In this document: positions 61,665-64,000 of the stretch, piece after piece
Layout of the letters: each line of letters opens with the position of its first letter
Numbering within the stretch: position 1 is the first letter of the stretch
Source of the DNA: Urbifossiella sp046350095
Lineage (GTDB): Bacteria > Planctomycetota > Planctomycetia > Gemmatales > Gemmataceae
Assembly: GCA_046350095.1 (NCBI GenBank)
Contig: JAXMBA010000002.1
Span: 1,798,001 to 1,862,000 of the forward strand
Direction: 5' to 3'
DNA length: 64,000 bases
The notes under the pieces: model-generated
The model's database searches: none
What the model saw: only the letters and a program-made list of their open reading frames with translations
What the model was told of the DNA's origin: nothing
Position numbers and translations under genes: made by a program

Positions 61665-64000
61665 TCACGACAGCAGCAGTTCCAGGTCCTCGCGCTTCAG
61701 CGACGTGATCGGCCCCACGTCGCCGCCGAGGATCGCGTCGGCGAGTTCGCGCTTGCTCTGCTGGAGCGCCAGCACCTTCTCCTCGACCGTGTCCCGCGCG
61801 ATGAGCCGGTACGCGAACACCGGCTTCGTCTGACCGATGCGGTGGGTGCGATCGACCGCCTGCGCCTCGGCCGCGGGGTTCCACCACGGGTCGAGCAGGA
61901 ACACGTAGCCGGCCGCGGTCAGGTTCAGGCCCACGCCGCCCGCCTTCAAGCTGATGAGGAACAACCGGCACGCCGGGTCCGTCTGGAAGCGTTCCACGCG
62001 CGCGGCCCGGTCGCGGGTGCGGCCGTCGAGCGACTCGTAAGTCAGCCCCGCCGCGTCCAGCCGCTTCTTCACGATCCCCAAGAGGGACGTGAATTGCGAG
62101 AACACCAGCACCTTCTGCCCGCTCTCGACCAACTCTTCCAGGTGCGGCACCAGCTCGTCGAGCTTCGCGGACGGCTCGCCGACGCGCTTCGGGTCGACGA
62201 GCCCCGGGTGGCACGCCGCCTGCCGCAGCCGCAGCAGCGCCGACAGCACTTGCAGCTTCGCCTTGCCGATGCCGACGGCGTCCACGCGGTCCAGCAGCAC
62301 CTGGCGGTAGTGGGTGCGCAGCTCGTCGTAGAGCTGGCGCTGTTCCGCGCCGAGGTCGCAGTAGACGGTCTGCTCCGTCTTCGCCGGCAGGTCTTTGGCC
62401 ACCTGGTCCTTGGTGCGGCGGAGGATGTACGGCCGCAGGGCGCGAGCCAACAGCTCCTTCGCCTCGGGGTCGATGCTGCGCCCGCCCGCGCCGACGCCGA
62501 ACAGCGCCGCCTTGCCGAGCATCCCCGGGTTCAGGAAGTCGAACAGCGTCCACAGTTCGCCGAGGTGGTTCTCGACCGGCGTGCCGCTGAGCGCCAGCCG
62601 GTGGTCAGCGCGGATGAGGCGCACGGCCTTCGCCGTCTCCGTCTCGGCGTTCTTCGCCGCCTGCGACTCGTCGAGCACGCACGTGTCGAACTTAAAGGCC
62701 GAGAACGTCTCCGCGTCGTTGCGGAGGGTGCCGTAGGTCGTCAGCACGAGGTTGTACTTCTCGAAGTCGGTGCCGGTGCGGTCGCGGGCGGTGCCGGTGT
62801 GGTCAAGCACCTTCAGCTTCGGGGCGAACCGCGCCGCCTCGGCCTTCCAGTTGAACACCAGCGACTTCGGCACCACGACGAGCGCGGGGCCGTCGCGCTT
62901 GCCGGCGAGCAGGGCGAGCACCTGCACGGTCTTGCCGAGTCCCATGTCGTCGGCGAGGCAGCCGCCGAAGCCGAAGCGGCGCAGGAACCGCAGCCAGCCG
63001 AGGCCTTCCTTCTGGTACTCGCGCAGCTCGCCGACGAAGCCCTTCGGCGGGTCGGCGGCCACGACGCCGGTGAACTTCTTCAGTTCGGCGCGGGCGCGGG
63101 CGAACGCCTTGTCGATCTCCACCTCGGGCCGGCTCGCCAGCAGCGCGTCCAGTACCCCGACCTGCGCCTTCGAGTAGCGCACGGTGTCGCCCTCGACGGT
63201 ACCGAGCGCCGCGAGCAGGCCGTTCTTCTTCAGCCAGTCTTCGGGGAGTAGCCCCAGGCTGCCGTCGCCGAGGACGACGGTGCCGTCGCCGCGACGGAGC
63301 GCCGCCAGCAGTTTCGGCAGCGCCACGAGTTCGCCGCCGAAGTCGGCGCTGGCGCTGAGGTCGAACCAGTCGGTGCCGCTGCGGACGGCCAGGTTAAAGA
63401 AGTTGGCCGCCCGGTACACCTTGCCGTCGGCCTCGACGAGCCAGCCGGCAGCGGCCAGTTCGCGGGCGATCTTCGGCAGCGCCGACGGCTTCACCTCCGG
63501 CACCTGCTCCTTCCCGTTCCACGTCGGGCGGAAGCCGACGCGGGCCAGCTCCGCCTGCGCGGCGGCCTCGGCGGCGGGGTCGCGCAGCAGGAAGCGGCGC
63601 TCGTCCTTCAGCAGCACGCCGCGGCCCGGCGTATTCGCGGGCACAGTCCGGTCTGCGTAGAGGAACGACAGCTCGCCGCGGAGCATCGGCGGGCCGTAGC
63701 TGCGGTCCGTCGGCCGCACCACGAGCCGGGGCCGCGGCGGCACGGCTTCCTCCGTGAGGCGGAGTTCGTCGGGCAGCGTCAGTTGCGGCAGCCGGGGCAT
63801 TTGCAGCAATTGCGCCGCGAGGTCGGCCCCCTGTTGTTCCGGCACGCGGACGGGGCCGCGGGCGAGCGCCTGCACCCAGGCAAAGGCGCCGCCGTCGCGG
63901 AACGCTGCGAACGTGTCTCCGAGCACGACGAGCCCCGGCGTCAGCAGGTCGGGCGCGGTGAGGGTCCGCACGTCGTCGCCGCGGCGGAGCGCGCCGGCGA
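61665..64000 (-). CDS. SNF2-family helicase (5' end outside window)
   Basis: A DEAD-like DNA translocase of the bacterial SNF2 (HepA/RapA-related) type. The frame stays open to position 64000, so the true start is beyond the window; a GTG at 63971 gives 768 residues, but the sequence upstream continues as AGALRRGDDV. Walker A is CLADDMGLGKTVQ; the DEAH box reads DESQ (VLDESQAA), the variant common here. The C-terminal helicase lobe has LDGRTRDRAARVERFQ, LISLKAGGVGLNLTAAG and AVDRTHRIGQTKPV. It probably remodels nucleoprotein complexes or rescues polymerases. Confidence 0.93.
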   Translation of the reverse strand, partial: AGALRRGDDVRTLTAPDLLTPGLVVLGDTFAAFRDGGAFAWVQALARGPVRVPEQQGADLAAQLLQMPRLPQLTLPDELRLTEEAVPPRPRLVVRPTDRSYGPPMLRGELSFLYADRTVPANTPGRGVLLKDERRFLLRDPAAEAAAQAELARVGFRPTWNGKEQVPEVKPSALPKIARELAAAGWLVEADGKVYRAANFFNLAVRSGTDWFDLSASADFGGELVALPKLLAALRRGDGTVVLGDGSLGLLPEDWLKKNGLLAALGTVEGDTVRYSKAQVGVLDALLASRPEVEIDKAFARARAELKKFTGVVAADPPKGFVGELREYQKEGLGWLRFLRRFGFGGCLADDMGLGKTVQVLALLAGKRDGPALVVVPKSLVFNWKAEAARFAPKLKVLDHTGTARDRTGTDFEKYNLVLTTYGTLRNDAETFSAFKFDTCVLDESQAAKNAETETAKAVRLIRADHRLALSGTPVENHLGELWTLFDFLNPGMLGKAALFGVGAGGRSIDPEAKELLARALRPYILRRTKDQVAKDLPAKTEQTVYCDLGAEQRQLYDELRTHYRQVLLDRVDAVGIGKAKLQVLSALLRLRQAACHPGLVDPKRVGEPSAKLDELVPHLEELVESGQKVLVFSQFTSLLGIVKKRLDAAGLTYESLDGRTRDRAARVERFQTDPACRLFLISLKAGGVGLNLTAAGYVFLLDPWWNPAAEAQAVDRTHRIGQTKPVFAYRLIARDTVEEKVLALQQSKRELADAILGGDVGPITSLKREDLELLLS

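Overview
The window is GC-rich chromosomal DNA from a planctomycete, most likely a Gemmataceae relative. The signs are the DUF1553/DUF1501 surface-protein pair with a planctomycete-type cytochrome c motif, DUF1080, several Ser/Thr kinases, secreted PQQ-type propellers, a DUF556 (MfnB-like) protein of the C1/methanofuran pathway, and the long codon-biased genes typical of this group. Genus assignment is inference; no rRNA is present.

Layout. 1-6.7 kb (minus strand): fabD (cut by the window edge), rpmF, manA, a secreted propeller, a DUF885 peptidase, an unknown gene coupled to an MfnB-like gene, and an ASCH protein. 6.8-10.4 kb: a 1185-residue fusion of a protein kinase and a tubulin/FtsZ-like GTPase domain. 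10.4-18.5 kb: MarC, tRNA-Leu(UAA), Bax-inhibitor-1 family, an NMNAT-like nucleotidyltransferase, MsrA, an SDR, a probable cis-3-hydroxy-L-proline dehydratase, a methyltransferase and a phosphoesterase. 18.6-29.3 kb: a CBS protein, the DUF1553/DUF1501 pair split by a foreign-looking gene, an alcohol dehydrogenase, a toxin-antitoxin-like pair, a WD40-like membrane protein, an esterase, DUF1080 and a 55-residue zinc ribbon. 29.4-30.5 kb: an IS5-type insertion sequence sitting inside a palindromic repeat. 30.5-44.2 kb: a Bcp-type peroxiredoxin, NagA, a second kinase-tubulin-like fusion facing a 1099-residue membrane protein, tandem aspartyl-protease/PDZ proteins and a coiled-coil protein. 44.3-49.6 kb (minus): a translation cluster def-fmt-rsmB-miaB-trxA. 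49.6-64 kb: a sialidase, a fused NMNAT-like/NAD kinase, a Ser/Thr kinase with a suspected 5' frameshift, an HlyD-type adaptor, a second PQQ-type propeller, a MoxR/DUF58 pair and a SNF2 helicase cut by the right edge.

The most interesting content is the pair of end-to-end paralogous kinase-tubulin-like fusions, the NadD-like/NAD kinase fusion whose NadD half has lost the HxGH motif, and a varied set of long palindromic repeats between genes, one of which records the exact target duplication of the IS. No CRISPR array, rRNA operon, prophage or replication origin was seen. No stretch longer than 300 bases lacks a gene.
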